From assembly GCA_023213395.1 (NCBI GenBank), contig CM041465.1, forward strand, positions 5,766,001 to 5,830,000: a DNA stretch of 64,000 nucleotides, read 5' to 3'. This stretch comes from Cycas panzhihuaensis (lineage: Eukaryota > Cycadophyta). The notes below the pieces were generated by a model that was not told the DNA's origin, made no database searches, and was given only the letters and a program-made list of their open reading frames with translations. Both the position numbers and the translations under genes were made by a program. Shown here piece after piece: positions 10,639-22,050 of the stretch (position 1 is the first letter of the stretch; the number at the start of each line of letters is the position of its first letter).

Positions 10639-12367
10639 AAAGGGACCCTCTTATCTAGAATGATCGAGGAAGGAGGATTGAGATGAAAGATGTCTTTCTT
10701 AAGAAGAGGGAAAGGAAGGAGGTAAACCCTAATGGAGGAAGGGGTACCTACGGACAAGAAATGAGTGATGGGTGATGAAGGTGCAAGGAGGAAGTTGGGT
10801 GGCCCAAACAGAGGTAAGACAAGATGTTATATTACCGAAAGAAAGCACCTTAAGGAGGATTCTCCTATGGTACCAATACCCTAAGTAGATGGCTAGGTGT
10901 AGAGGGTTATGTAATGTGCCCTTTATTTCATTTTATAATGAATTAGATAATGTTATGAGTTATTGCTATTTCTAGTTTATATTTGAATTAAAAGAGAAAG
11001 GGAAGAACAAAAACACTCTCTCTCTCTCTCAACTCTAACCTCTCTCTCTTTGCTTTTACAAATGTCAAAGGAACCAAGAAAGTAGGAGTCATATGCAGAG
11101 AATACAAAAACTAGTGCAAGATAATCTGGTAGTGCATGGGAAAGGAAAAAGGTTGTGGTAGAGGGATTCACAACCTTTTGTACCCTTACCCTAATAGATA
11201 TAAGAGTCAAGAAAGAATAGGGGAATGGGAATGCAACTAATAAGATTAATACCTACACGTGCAAAATGACTATCCCTTCTCCTACATGAGCATGCCAAAT
11301 AATTTATAAGCAACAAAGCATAAACAAGTTTCTCTTTTTCTTTTCCTTTCCTTAGGAGTAAGGGAGAGAGGAGTGAGCAAGAAGATAGGGTAAGAAGGAG
11401 TGCACCTAAAACTGGGATGGCTAGTGTAGAAGACCCTTTCTCTTTCCTCATGATCTGCTCTCGTCCACCTAACACTCTTTATCACGGTTGGTATTGTAGG
11501 AGGAATACTAGTGGGGCTTCTTTACCTTCCCCAAGGATTAAATGTAGAAAGAAACTAAAAGGAAAAGATTTACTCACAAAGAAAGTTCAAAGTAATGTAA
11601 TGATAATAAAAGAGATGTGTATACCTTTCGCGAAGACCTTTGCTTACTCTAAAAAGGTGAAACCTGCATAATGAGTTGTTTGCCCTTTCTCAAGGGTGAT
11701 AGACACATATGGGAGTAAATGCACACTCGTGTATGCACATATATACTTTCCAAAGGAAAAGAATGTGATCTTATACAAATATCTTTTAAATGAGCATAAT
11801 ATACAATCCAAACTTTACCTAGTATGCATGTAAAATGCTCTAATGATTATGGGAGAAAGGCTCCAAGAATAGCCTCATAATGGCTAGCCCTTCAAGTGAG
11901 ATACCTCCATGCATCACAACACTCTAACCAATGGATCAAGCAAGAAGACAAGGTTTTCAAGTAGTAGAAAAGGAAGTAAAGTTTATAAATGGTAAATGTT
12001 ATAAGAAACGTAAAAGTTGCCAATGTTGCAAAAGTTGCAATATACAACTTTTACAAGATTTACAAAAGTTAAGCTAAAACTTTATAAACCACAAGGTATT
12101 GCTATAAAAACCAAATTTTAAGAGGGAATGAAGGCTGATTGCAGGCATTATAAGTTATTGCCGATGCTACAACTGGTAGGAATCCCCTACCTCAAGGGTT
12201 TCTGGGTGTGCAAGAGAGGTACAGGGAGAGAAAAAATGCAAAGGGTGGGAGGTTACCCTAGAGGAGATGGCCAAGAGGGTCAGAACCCTAGCCTAGGACT
12301 CCTTTCTCCTTTTACTGTACCTTTTCCTCTCAACCTCCTTGGTTGGAACCTGGGAGAAACCTCATGG
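10639..12367 (-). repeat. Gypsy-2 3' LTR, first part
   Basis: Matches 47500-49240 almost base for base, with scattered substitutions and small indels. It begins where copia A inserted (AAAGGGAC) and ends at the Gypsy-1 target duplication CATGG (12363-12367). Its original left end is lost. It contains a (CT)n run near 11018-11033 and a 10-bp inverted repeat GTAAAAGTTG/CAACTTTTAC near 12010-12055. The 84-codon plus-strand frame at 11417-11671 recurs in the other LTR but changes neutrally. Confidence 0.85.
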
Positions 12368-14906
12368 TGCTGGTTCAAGGTCTATCCCTAGTAAGATGAT
12401 GGTGTTCTAGGGGTGGGTCCTCAGCAAGGCTACTAAGAAGATGGTTTGGGGCTTGGAGAAGATCCAATACGAGGCTCAAAAGAGACCTAAAGGACCATCT
12501 TAACCCAACTCCTGAGAAGGAGTCTTCATCTAATAGTGTCATCTACCTTAGTGAGAGTGGATATGATAAAAGGTGTGGATGTGAAATGAGGTGATAGAAT
12601 CTACTAACCTACACAACTTAACAAAGGAGTTCTAAGTTCAGAGCCACACTTACAATATCCTTAAGATCCTTCCTAGGGACTCCTCTCTTATAATCAGTTC
12701 AACTTTTTGAGTTTTACTAAGATGTAGGAGAGGGTAAGATAATGGAAATAATAATTTATCTTGTTTGAGTTTCTAGGTTTTGATACTGCTATAAGGGTGC
12801 AAAGCCAAGAGAGCAAAATGATACAATCAAGAAAACTGAAAGATCAAACTCACATCAATCTTTTTATTTTTCTTTTTTCATTTTTGATAATGAAATCTAA
12901 ACAAACACACTACAAACTATGCATACAATTCTTTTTTTATTTTTTTCTTTATTTTTTTTTTTAAATAGGCACACTAGAAGCTATGCATGCAAGTCATTTT
13001 TTGTTCTTTTTTAAAATAAACACACTAGAAACTATGCATGTAAGTCCCTTTTTGTTGCATGTAAGTCCTTTTTTATTGCATGCAAGTCCTTTTCTGTTGC
13101 ATACAAGATAATGGATGTACATGCAATTGCATGTAAGATAAAAGATGCACATGCAACTATGAAGTGGATTTCCTACATACAACATGCATGATTCATTTGA
13201 AGAGAGATGATGTCATGCACATAAAATCTAAAAATATTCATACAATCTTTATGGAAATTTCTTTTCAAAAGAGATTATCTACATGCAAGATTAGCTAATA
13301 TGCTCTAACCTTGATGCATGCAACCAATTCTTTTAAAAAATGATGAAATAATGCATAGAAAGAGAGAATCTTAAAGGAAACTATTGTTGTTTTATGATGA
13401 TTATCAGACCTATGATATGATAGACAAGTCATAAATCTAAACAATAATCATTCATGCAAGATCAACTAAAGGTTCTATTATGATTGAAGTAGCGAGAGCT
13501 CCAAAAGGAATCCTTGAACCCAATATAAAAGCTAAAAATCAGAGATATTCCAACCAAACAATACTATCAACTTTTGATTCTCAATATGCAAGAGCTAACT
13601 TGAAAATAAAAGTGCATGCAATGATAGATGTAATACCAATATTCCTTTCCTATTATAAAAAGTGCCTCAAAATGGTAGTTTTCTTTTCACTTGACTAACT
13701 TTTCCACACACTTTTCTTCAAAATAAGAGTAAAGAAGGAAGCAACAATAATCTAAAGAGGTCAAACAAAAACCAAACAACACCAAACAAGAGCAGCAATC
13801 TAACTGAAATATAGGCTACTGCGAAAGAGTGGGAAGGAGTAGCTAGATATATGGTGGAAAGATGACCATATCCCACCCTAGTCTATCCTTAAGGAACCCC
13901 ATAAAGGGTAAACCTTTTAGTGTATATTTCAATTCTAAAGTCCAAACAAAAGTCTAACAATTATTACCCAATGAAAAGAGATAATTCTAAGTGAAAATTA
14001 CCTTTAAGACAACATGAAATAAGCTTGAAAGCCAATAGGAAAGATCTTACCAAATTCAAAGAAGTTTGAAGCAAAACTTGATGAAGATCCAAAGAGATGA
14101 AAGCTTAGACCATCAATAATTGAGTAGTAGTAGTACAACAACAAAACTTCTTTGAGATTTCACCCAATAACTTCAAAAAATCAAGTCTCTAAAAGGCACA
14201 ACAGTAGTCCTCAAGAATTCTCTAAGAAGTTCATAAAATCTCTCAATTAAAGAATAAGAGTCACTACTTCCTCTCTAATTCTCAACTCTCTTTACTTCTC
14301 TTTCTCTCTCCATTCTATCTATTTCCCATCTATATCTAAAACTATGATTAACTATCCCTTTACAACACTTTTGGGCATTGAGAGAATCAAATCCCACTAA
14401 ATCTGGGTGGTGGCATGTAAGCCGAGTTCTGCATGCATGTAGTAAAAAATGTGGAGATTAGTTAGGAGGCAAAAATAACTCATTAAAAAGGTCAAAAAAT
14501 GATTCTTATTGATAAATTAAGGCATAAATGACTTTATTAATAAGGAGAAGGGCTCAAAACATGATGAAAATGATAAATATAAGCCTAAAAATGATAAAAA
14601 ATTGGGTGAAATCAAGGATAAAAAATTTTAAAATAACAAATTTTGAAAGAAGCATGGGGTTAAGTTAGTCATAAAGAAAACTTTGTTGCCATAGTTTATG
14701 CCATCAATGGAATGATAGGAATACAAGCTATAATATCATTCATTACATTTCATTAATCAATAATCACACATCATTTCAACAAAATAAGGCCCAATCTATT
14801 AAGTAGAATAAACATACATCAATCACTAGCAATAAAACCATATAACATACATCAATTTACCAACATAATCTAAATACAACTAAGGAGACCAAGTTTTGGT
14901 GAAACA
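12368..14906 (-). repeat. Gypsy-1 3' LTR
   Basis: Matches 25125-27665. Its plus-strand left end is TGCTGGTTCAAGG and its right end GGTGAAACA, so on the element strand it starts TGTTTCACC. About one position in ten differs from the partner LTR by rough inspection. No supported gene lies inside; the 13480-13698 frame recurs in the other LTR but is not convincing as a gene. Confidence 0.88.
12896..13130. repeat. ATGCATGCAAGTC tandem repeats in the Gypsy-1 3' LTR
   Basis: Three units of roughly 50 bp built on ACACACTAGAAACTATGCATG plus a T-rich tail are followed by several shorter units GCATGYAAGTCCTTTTT. The partner LTR carries a related array with different unit numbers at about 25650-25880. 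CATGCA (RY-type) motifs recur throughout. Confidence 0.75.
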
Positions 14907-14919
14907 TTTATCCCCTTGG
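14907..14919 (-). other. Polypurine tract of Gypsy-1
   Basis: Minus strand CCAAGGGGATAAA directly before the TGTTTCAC start of the 3' LTR. Gypsy-3 has the same tract at 51261-51273 with one change. Confidence 0.8.
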
Positions 14920-15101
14920 CACCTAAGGCTCTTATTCTAGAAAGAGACATAGGATGGTGAGACATGGCATTGATGTGAGTGTTCGTTGCTCTAGAGAAAG
15001 TGATAAGGACTAATGAAATGTATGGATGATAGGGTACTATTTTTTATGGTAGAGTAAAATCTATACTACAACTTGATTCTAAAAACTTCTATTAGTAGAT
15101 T

Positions 15102-15440
15102 TACTTGAAAGGACTAAGTAGTCTTAACCAAACGAGGTGTCATTCATATTCCTTACCCAAAAGGATTTGGCATCTATCAAATTACCCAAAAGGACTGTGT
15201 ATCAATCATATTACCCAAAAAGGAATGGGTATTCAACTCCATTATCCAAAAGGACTGGGTATTCAACTCATAAACATCGCTATGTTTATCTTCTCACCTA
15301 AAAGAACTAGGTGCCTAATGTTATCAAAAGCTTACCTAATACCTATAAACTAAATGGGACTTTTACCTTCAAATAAATGCTATCTATTGCCAACAAACTG
15401 GATGGGACTTCATCACCAAACATCCATAAATTGGATGGGA
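15102..15440 (-). repeat. Array of short hairpins in the Gypsy-1 3' region
   Basis: Successive 19-bp inverted repeats share a 9-nt loop RAAAGGACT (plus strand). Examples: TACTT/AAGTA at 15102-15120, TACCC/GTGTA at 15183-15201, TACCC/GGGTA at 15212-15231, TATCC/GGGTA at 15243-15261 and CACCT/AGGTG at 15295-15313. Looser units with ATGGGAC follow to 15440. Changes on one arm are often matched on the other. No frame is conserved across the array. Confidence 0.65.
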
Positions 15441-15519
15441 TTCTAATATACATCTAGTTATAATTTATCTCTCATTAATCGAGTATCAGAGAGAAGTCTT
15501 TTTACTGGAGCAAAAGGGA

Positions 15520-15870
15520 TATACTGTCATAGTTTAAGCTCATTAACATGTGACTTTTTGAAGTAAAATCTTTTTGTCGGGGCAAAAAGGATGGACTGTT
15601 ATAGTTTAAGCTCATTAATAGGTGACTTTTAGTAAACCCATCATAGTTTAGCCTTGTTAACAGGGTGAGGGCTTTCAAAGGGTGATTTTCATATTTTAAC
15701 CTCATTAATAATTAACTTAAGAGGGATCCTTATCATAGTTTAGGCTCATTAATAGGTATAGAGGTCTCACAACAAGGTCTTGTTATAATTTATACTCATC
15801 AATAAGGAAATAAAAGCTCAGAGTTTATTGTCCTATCCTAGTTTAGACTCATCAATAGGTACCTAAAAGC
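15520..15870 (-). repeat. Array of CATAGTTTAAGCTCATTA motifs (Gypsy-1)
   Basis: Seven diverged copies of an 18-20 bp motif lie at irregular spacing of about 45-70 bp: near 15527, 15598, 15641, 15688, 15733, 15780 and 15836. More copies are scattered at about 16050, 16580, 18063, 18138 and 18183. On the element strand each unit contains TAATGAG, so the array is not translated through. Confidence 0.75.
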
Positions 15871-16640
15871 TTAGAGTGATTACTTGTCTCTAAACTTTTT
15901 ATCCCCCTATTCCCATTTATATTTGAGTATATGATGCATTCATTAATGTTATTTATCTAATGAAACATACAATGATTTTTATCATTTTTTACTTTTTTTG
16001 TTCTTTTGTGGTTATATACTTTTTAGTTTTTTTTTATAATACTATATACATGGTAGTTTATACTCATTCCAAAGTAGCATGGTTTAAGAAAGGCAAGGTT
16101 AGGGGAGGAATACAAACTAGGACATAAATAAAAGATTAAAATGGGGTAAGTGAAAGGTTTACTTATTCTATTTTCATAAACATAAAATCATCTGGAATAC
16201 GAACGATAATAAGTTTATGAAAGTAGAAGATGGAGTAATATAAATCTCCAAAAAGGAAATCTATATAACTAGCATCATACTCTTAATAGATTATATAAAT
16301 ATAGGATAATTCCACACTCATATAATATATTATAAAGGAATTAAGTCGTTTAGAAAATAAAACTAATCTTACTCAATAAACAACTAACTACCTTACTATA
16401 TTAGATTCTTCATCTATCCTTCTAGGGGCAAGAAGCTTTTAGGAACTTGCCTCCTGCTAAGATCCTCTATGGCCCAAGATTCCCACTTGGGTCTAGCCCT
16501 TTCATATATTACATTTCAGTCTCATATCTATCACCATAATCTCACAACTACCCAAACCTATAGTCTTACCAAACTAATAGTTTATACTCATCACTAAGTG
16601 GTAGTTTATACTCATTCCAGAGTGGGTGCCCCTAGTTAGA
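15871..16640 (-). other. Untranslated Gypsy-1 3' region
   Basis: No gene seen. Homologous to about 54910-55690 in Gypsy-3; the 2.7-kb block carrying the antisense gene in Gypsy-3 is absent here, with the junction near 15895. It holds three CATAGTTTA-type motifs. Confidence 0.6.
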
Positions 16641-16649
16641 AGAAGCAAA

Positions 16650-17050
16650 ATCAATCAATATGATCACCAAGGATTGAGGAAACTAGAGTCTTAGCTTCAA
16701 GATTAAAAGAATGTGGTATGTACTAGATGGTTACTGAGGCAAATAAAGATAATAATGATGAGGCCTAATGATGCAAAGAGAGGAGTTGTGGAGAGTGGAC
16801 CTGATACATCCCAACTAAATGATAAACCACAACCTGAGAATCAGTATACAAAGTAATAGGTCCAAGAGTAAAGTAAGAGACATCTGACGAGGCTCATATA
16901 ATTGCAAGGTATTCAACTTCATTATTAGTTGCCCTAGGTATAAATAAACCTATGGAAAGGAGAGGACTTCTTAATTAGTCATAAACCACCCAAGCAGAAA
17001 CAGAGGGTCCTAGGTTTCCTCTACTACCCCCATCGGTGAAGATACTCAAT
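16650..17050 (-). pseudogene. Gypsy-1 second RNase H (aRNH), downstream of integrase
   Basis: A type I RNase H of the archaeal/bacterial-like branch. On the minus strand: FTDGGSRGNLGP (first Asp at 17032-17034), WVVYD, ATNNEVEYLAII (Glu), then YTDSQVVVYHL (second Asp), then a degenerate C-terminal IPHSFNLEAK where the last Asp of EAD is Lys. It differs clearly from the gypsy RNase H fused to RT at about 19540-20000. Stops break it near WVVYD and later. It lies about 1.2 kb past the integrase end, so it is not contiguous with Pol. A second RNase H is an established trait of plant Tat elements, but there it is normally described between the first RNase H and integrase. Confidence 0.85.
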
Positions 17051-17059
17051 GCTATGGGA

Positions 17060-18210
17060 ATGAGAGGATCTAAACTATGAGACTATATGATTAATGAAGG
17101 AAGGTGTAGGAATCAATCAATAAGGAGATGATAGTAGAAATAGATCTTTGACTATGATGAAGTAAGAAGAAGAAACCTAAGTAAGATAATTATGATCAAA
17201 GTGTCAAGTAGGGTTCAATCATAACTTAGGCCATGGTGGACCCAAGCAGCTAGATCTAAAAATCCTGAATGACTCATCCAAATGAACCCAACCTATAGAT
17301 AGATAGGTGAGATGAAGCTATCCCGTGACTTGCCCTAGATTACAAGATAATGAAAAGAATAAACTTACTTTTTACCTTCTTTCAACTATCCTTTTTTTTT
17401 TTTCTTCCTTTTTTTTCTTTGCTTCAATTTTTCTTTTTCTTTCCTTTTTACTTTTTACTTCCACTTTTCATAAGAACAGGATTATAATTATCTTCTTAAA
17501 AAACTCTTCTACTCAACATAGCAAGGATTTCTCCTTTTTAATAGAATCTTAAAGGGAAAGGGGCCAATCTCCTTAAGGAATGAATCACGTGAAGCAAAAA
17601 GGAAATCAAAATCATGGTGTCTACAAGCATAAAGGGAAAGTGGTAGAATGAGCATCTATTTTGAAAGAATAATAAAGAGAACAAAGGATAATAAAAATAA
17701 TCAACAATTGGTGGTATATGACCAAAAAGGGAATCCTAAAGTTAACCAACTAGCAAGTAAAAGTGAGGTATGAATTAACAAGGTAACAAATTGACAAATA
17801 AAAGTAAACTCTCGATGAATGAATGAATACTTGAAGCTGACGAGGGGTTTTCCTCTTTCTGATATGAAAGTATAATAAAGGTGGGGGCATAGGTCCTCTT
17901 TTGAGTGTGGGACTCAAAGGAGAAAAAGATCTAAGTGATGGTAAACTCACAACCAATGTAAGTACTAGAAAGAGCACATGACTTACACGATTATGTGTTG
18001 GATCTATCAAAAAAATACCACAATGTTTAACAAAAGGAAGAAAGTATAAAAAAGCAAGGAATATTTTGCCCATAGTTTTAGCTCATTAGGAAAAGATACA
18101 AGTTTCAAAGAAAATGATCTTTTGAAAAGAAGGGATTTGCCCATAGTTTAAGCTCATTAGGCATAGGTATTAGCTTCAAAGCCATAGTTTATTCTCATTA
18201 TAGAGGAAGT
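17060..18210 (-). other. Spacer between aRNH and integrase in Gypsy-1
   Basis: Mostly untranslated. It contains a long T-rich run (about 17385-17460) and a 107-codon minus-strand frame (17750-18073). Part of that frame, including LPSLRS and LYFH, is echoed in Gypsy-3 (56788-56985) with different length and ends. I see no known domain. Confidence 0.5.
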
Positions 18211-18219
18211 CACATGCAT

Positions 18220-19500
18220 GTTTCTAGGCATAAAATATTCTTAAATATTGAGAATTAATAGGTCTCTTAAACTCTAATCCTTCTAATGTTGAAATTTGGT
18301 AGGCTCCATTAGTTAAGTCCTCAATTACCAAGAAAGGTCCTATCTATTTGGGAGAAAACTTTCGTTGCCTATCATGTAAATATTCAAATTTCAAAACCTT
18401 GTCACCTACATTAAACTTTCTAGGCCTAAGTTGCTTATCATGTGTAGCTTAAACCCTAGCTTTAGATGTGACATTATTTTGCAAGGCTTGCAAGCGAGTC
18501 TCAACTAACTTCTTTAGCTTCAAAAGGCGAGCTTCCCTTTGAAACGTCTTGTCAGTAAATTCCTTTAATGAGACATGTAGAGAAGGAATTTTGACCTCTA
18601 ACGGTAAAACAACTTTGACACCATAAACAAGAGAAAATGATATCATATCCATAACATTTCTGATGGTAGTCCTATAGGCCCATAATGAAGAAAACAACTA
18701 AGAGTGTTAATCCCTATGAGAAGGAGCAATAATCTTAGCTAAGATCTTATAAAATTCTTCTACTTAGTAATTTGCCTAAGAATGATATAGGGCAGATATC
18801 CTATGAGCAATATGAAACTTACTATATAGTTCACTAACATGGGGATTATAAAATAAAGTTCCATTATCAGTAATGATAGCATTTGATATCCCAAATGTAT
18901 AAATAATATGCTAATGGGATAGCTTCACTCCACTTCATAAAGTATTCAATTGCAGTTAAAAGGAATTTATACCTATTTGAAGATGTTGGAAAGATTTGTC
19001 CAATGAGGTCAAGGCCCCATTGGGAGAAAGACTAAGGTGAAACTATAGATTTCATTTTTTATGCAGGTTGATAGATTAAAGTTGAGTGGGATTGGCATTT
19101 CTAGCATTTCTCGATGAAAGAGTGGGTATCTTTAAATAAGGTAGGCTAATAATAACCTATATGAATAATGTATTAGGCCATCAATTAACCACCAAAATGT
19201 CCACCATATATACCTTCATGAGATTCTATCAAAGCAATTAAAGATTCATTAGGTGAAAGACACCTAAGTAGAACTCCATCAAAAGAATGCATATATAAGG
19301 TATTATCCAATAAAAGATACTATCTAGTAGTGCGAATTCATCTTCTCTTATTTGAGGTAGTAAGAGAAGGAAAAGCTTGATCATAAAGATATGATCTAAT
19401 CTCTCCATACTATGGGTCATCAAAAGGAATGTCCTAGATATGGAAGATATGTTCGTCAGGAAGGGAATCATCAATGAGTTGGCAAGAATGATTTGGAAGA
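18220..19500 (-). pseudogene. Gypsy-1 integrase
   Basis: Minus-strand integrase. N-terminal zinc-binding remnants (ESHEGIYGGHFGG, KCxKCQSH) lie at about 19080-19240. The core has GLDLIGQI (first Asp), IITDNGTLF (second Asp) and a degenerate segment before EEFYKILAK where the catalytic Glu should lie. Then come LWAYRTTIR, LVYGVKVVLPLEV and IPSL (18449-18697), typical of Tat/Athila integrases. The C-terminal GPF-type module (GDKVLKFEYLHD, KWIGPF) ends near 18240. Multiple stops occur. No chromodomain is seen, in line with non-chromovirus gypsy elements. Confidence 0.87.
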
Positions 19501-19539
19501 GGGGTGTGAGCCATGATCTCTAGAATGATCATGCATTTC

Positions 19540-20000
19540 TTAGACTTCCTATTGATCACTTGTAAATCAAATTCTTGAAGTAGTAAAGACCACTTACTTA
19601 GTCGACTAGTAAGGTTAGGCTTAGTAAGTAAGTACCTTATAGGATCAGATTGAATAATAAGATGGACCCTGTTCCCAAGGAGGTAGTGGAAGAGCTTCTT
19701 AGTGGAAAAAACTAAAGTAATACATTCTTTCTCAAAAAAGGGATAGTGAACTTAGATTCTACAAGGGTCCTACTAATAAAATATATAGCCCTTTCTTTAC
19801 CAAAATCATCTTCTTACGCTAACATACTTGCTAGCAATTCCTTAGTAGTTGAAGTGTAGAAGATGAACAACTTATTAAACCTTGGCAGAGCAAGAACTAG
19901 AGCAAAAACCAAGTCTCATTTCAACCTATCAAAGGACTCTTGAACTTGAGGATTCCATTGCAATTCAACATCTTTCTTCAATAGATTGGTGATAGGCTTA
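19540..20000 (-). pseudogene. Gypsy-1 RNase H fused to RT
   Basis: Standard gypsy RNase H. Landmarks on the minus strand: LFIFYTSTTKE, ERAIYFISRTL, EKECITLVFSTKKLFHYL, HLIIQSDPIRYLL and SKWSLLLQEFDLQV. It follows RT directly, then after about 300 bp of linker the integrase begins, so there is no room for the aRNH at its usual place. A stop and small indels are present. Confidence 0.85.
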
Positions 20001-20059
20001 GTATCTAAGGCAAATTTAGCAATGAAACATTTTAGAAAGCCAAGTCTACTTTAAAAAAT

Positions 20060-20710
20060 AATCTATTTTTAGGTCTTAGGAGGAGGCATTTGAATGATAG
20101 CCTTGATCTTCTTAGGATTAATTCTAATCCTATCTTGAGAAATAATATTTCCCAATATTTTTCTTGGCATAACAACAAAAACATGCTTGGAAGGATTTAA
20201 GCACAGATGATACTTTTTGTATCTTTGAAAAATGATTCTAAGATCATGCAAATGATCAAATCTTTTACATAAAAGGATGAACATATCATCTAAATAAATG
20301 GTAATAATATTGCTAATCAGGCCATGGAAGATATGAATCATAGCTCTTTGATATGTTGCACCAACATTCTTTAATATGAATGGCATGACTTTGTAAATGA
20401 AGGTGCCCCAAGGAGTAGTAAAAGCAGTCTTATGGCAGTTATGAGGTGTAATAGAGATCTAATTATATTCTAAAAACTCATCCATAAGATACATTACCTC
20501 AAAATTAGTTGTCTGGTCCCAAATCTAATAAAGGAAGGGAAGAGATAAATTATTTTTGGGACATGTATCATTAATGTCATGAAAGTCTATAAAAATCTGA
20601 ATTGTACCATTCTTCTTTGCTATAGGAACTATGTTAGAGACCCATTGGGAGTAATTGACACTCTCAATAAATCTAGCTTCCAATAACTTCTCCACTTCTT
20701 GCTTGATGGC
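20060..20710 (-). pseudogene. Gypsy-1 reverse transcriptase
   Basis: RVT_1 domain. Minus strand from 20710: KLLEARFIESVNY, WVSNIVPIAKKNGT, FIDFHDIND, then AFTTPWGTFIYKVMPFILKN and the catalytic IYLDDM within the open frame 20069-20386, then HVFVVMPRKILGNIIS and a PPP motif at the RNase H boundary. YLDD is an accepted catalytic variant. Upstream the frame holds stops. It would copy element RNA into DNA. Confidence 0.88.
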
Positions 20711-22050
20711 AAGAGAGAGATGTGGATGGATGGGATGTTACTTTTGTCATTTGGGTTTTGTGCTAGGAATAATAATAATATTATGTTTAACTATTTGGGA
20801 GTCAAGGCCTTACATGTCTTTATAGTCCCATGCAAAACCCAAGCAGAACTCATGGAAAAGATCCTTAAACTGAGTGATCTCTTAGGGAGTGCAACTAGCT
20901 CCCAACTTCTTGATTCTAGGGGTATCTTCTGTTTCTAAATCCACGTCGATGGTTTATTCCATAAGCATTGCATTCCCTTCCTCAAAATGAGGAGGAACAA
21001 GTTCAACTAAAGAAATATACTCCTAGGGTTAAGAATGATCAACTATAACCTTATAAAATCCTAACTTGTGATGTTTATAAGGAAGTCCAACAGACAAACC
21101 TGCTAAATGCTCCACAATCGCTTCATCATTCTTAAAATGATCGAGATAAAAGAGATTGACAAGGCGAAGGTTCTTAGATTGAGAAATAGAAGATGGAAGA
21201 GGACAAACTAAAGAGTTTAGAGTAGACACAAACATAATAATTAATGCAACTTGAAAAAATGGGACATGCTTATTCATGAACTCCCAAATTAAAGAAAAAT
21301 CTTGAATGAACTCTTGATTCTACATGCCATAATCAAGGTGAGATGGAGATATCAAGACAAGCGAAGATAGGAGAGGGTCCACATAAGGACGAGAAAGTAA
21401 TGAGAGAGTAGAAATGGAATTAACTTCCCTACTATAGTGGAGGTTCCAAATCTAGCTTGACTTGTATCAAATACCCTAATATCTTTATCATTTGATATCA
21501 GATCTAGGTGTCAATGCAACAACATCTTCTTCTCATACCTATTTAACCATGTCTTAAAGAAAGAGGAATGAGAGAAATATGGAGAAGTAGCAACATATGC
21601 ATCATGTGCAATGATACTTGAAGAAGTAGTTGCTAAGTGAGTGGTCATAGAAGGAACTACTAAATTTGCCCCTAGGGGAAAGTACAAAACCAATGAGAAA
21701 TAAGTGTGAACAGGATTTGTATCAACAAGGTCACTTCAAGATGGTCCTTGATAAGGTATGATAGAATGAGAAGCTATTTCTTCTTTTAAAATAAAAGAAG
21801 AAGGAACTCAAAGGGGATTAGTCGAATCTGAAGGAACTAGAATGGATAAGGAACCTGATGATAAAGGGATAACCTTGACTAAATCCAAAACCCTCACTTT
21901 TCGGTGAGTTGAAGGAGCTTCAATAACAAAGTATTATCCTAAACTAAGTGACTGAAAAAAATACTCTATAGAGTTAGAAGATTCACCAGGTTCTGCAAAA
22001 GTCTCAATGAGAGGGACCTATTATTTAATAGGTTTAAGCTTGTGTTTGAT
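20711..22050 (-). pseudogene. Gypsy-1 protease-RT linker
   Basis: About 1.3 kb of poorly conserved polyprotein linker. Minus-strand fragments such as DHFKNDEAIVEHLAGLSVGLPYKHHKLGF (21029-21277, given here only as a locator) resemble the same linker in Gypsy-2 (44262-44582, FKNNKALLEHLVGS). Function unknown beyond linking domains. Confidence 0.65.

Noticed and set aside
11417-11671. 84-codon plus-strand frame conserved with identical start and stop in both Gypsy-2 LTRs (also 48289-48543)
   Set aside because: By hand count about 14 changes alter the residue and about 7 do not, the ratio expected without selection. Both copies were identical at insertion, so conservation carries no weight.
13480-13698. 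72-codon frame present in both Gypsy-1 LTRs (also 26224-26442)
   Set aside because: LTR copies descend from one template; no domain, and many replacement changes.
15100-15870. CRISPR-like array, because of regularly recurring short repeats
   Set aside because: Repeats are diverged, spacing is irregular, there are no cas genes, and the setting is a plant retrotransposon.
17750-18073. 107-codon frame in the aRNH-integrase spacer as an env-like or accessory gene
   Set aside because: The Gypsy-3 counterpart (56788-56985) is shorter with different ends and no clear membrane or signal pattern; conservation is no better than in the surrounding untranslated sequence.
20060-20710. Integrated plant pararetrovirus (caulimovirid) as the source of the minus-strand RT domains
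   Set aside because: LTRs, PBS, PPT, target duplications and an integrase downstream of RNase H identify Ty3/gypsy elements; no movement-protein region seen.
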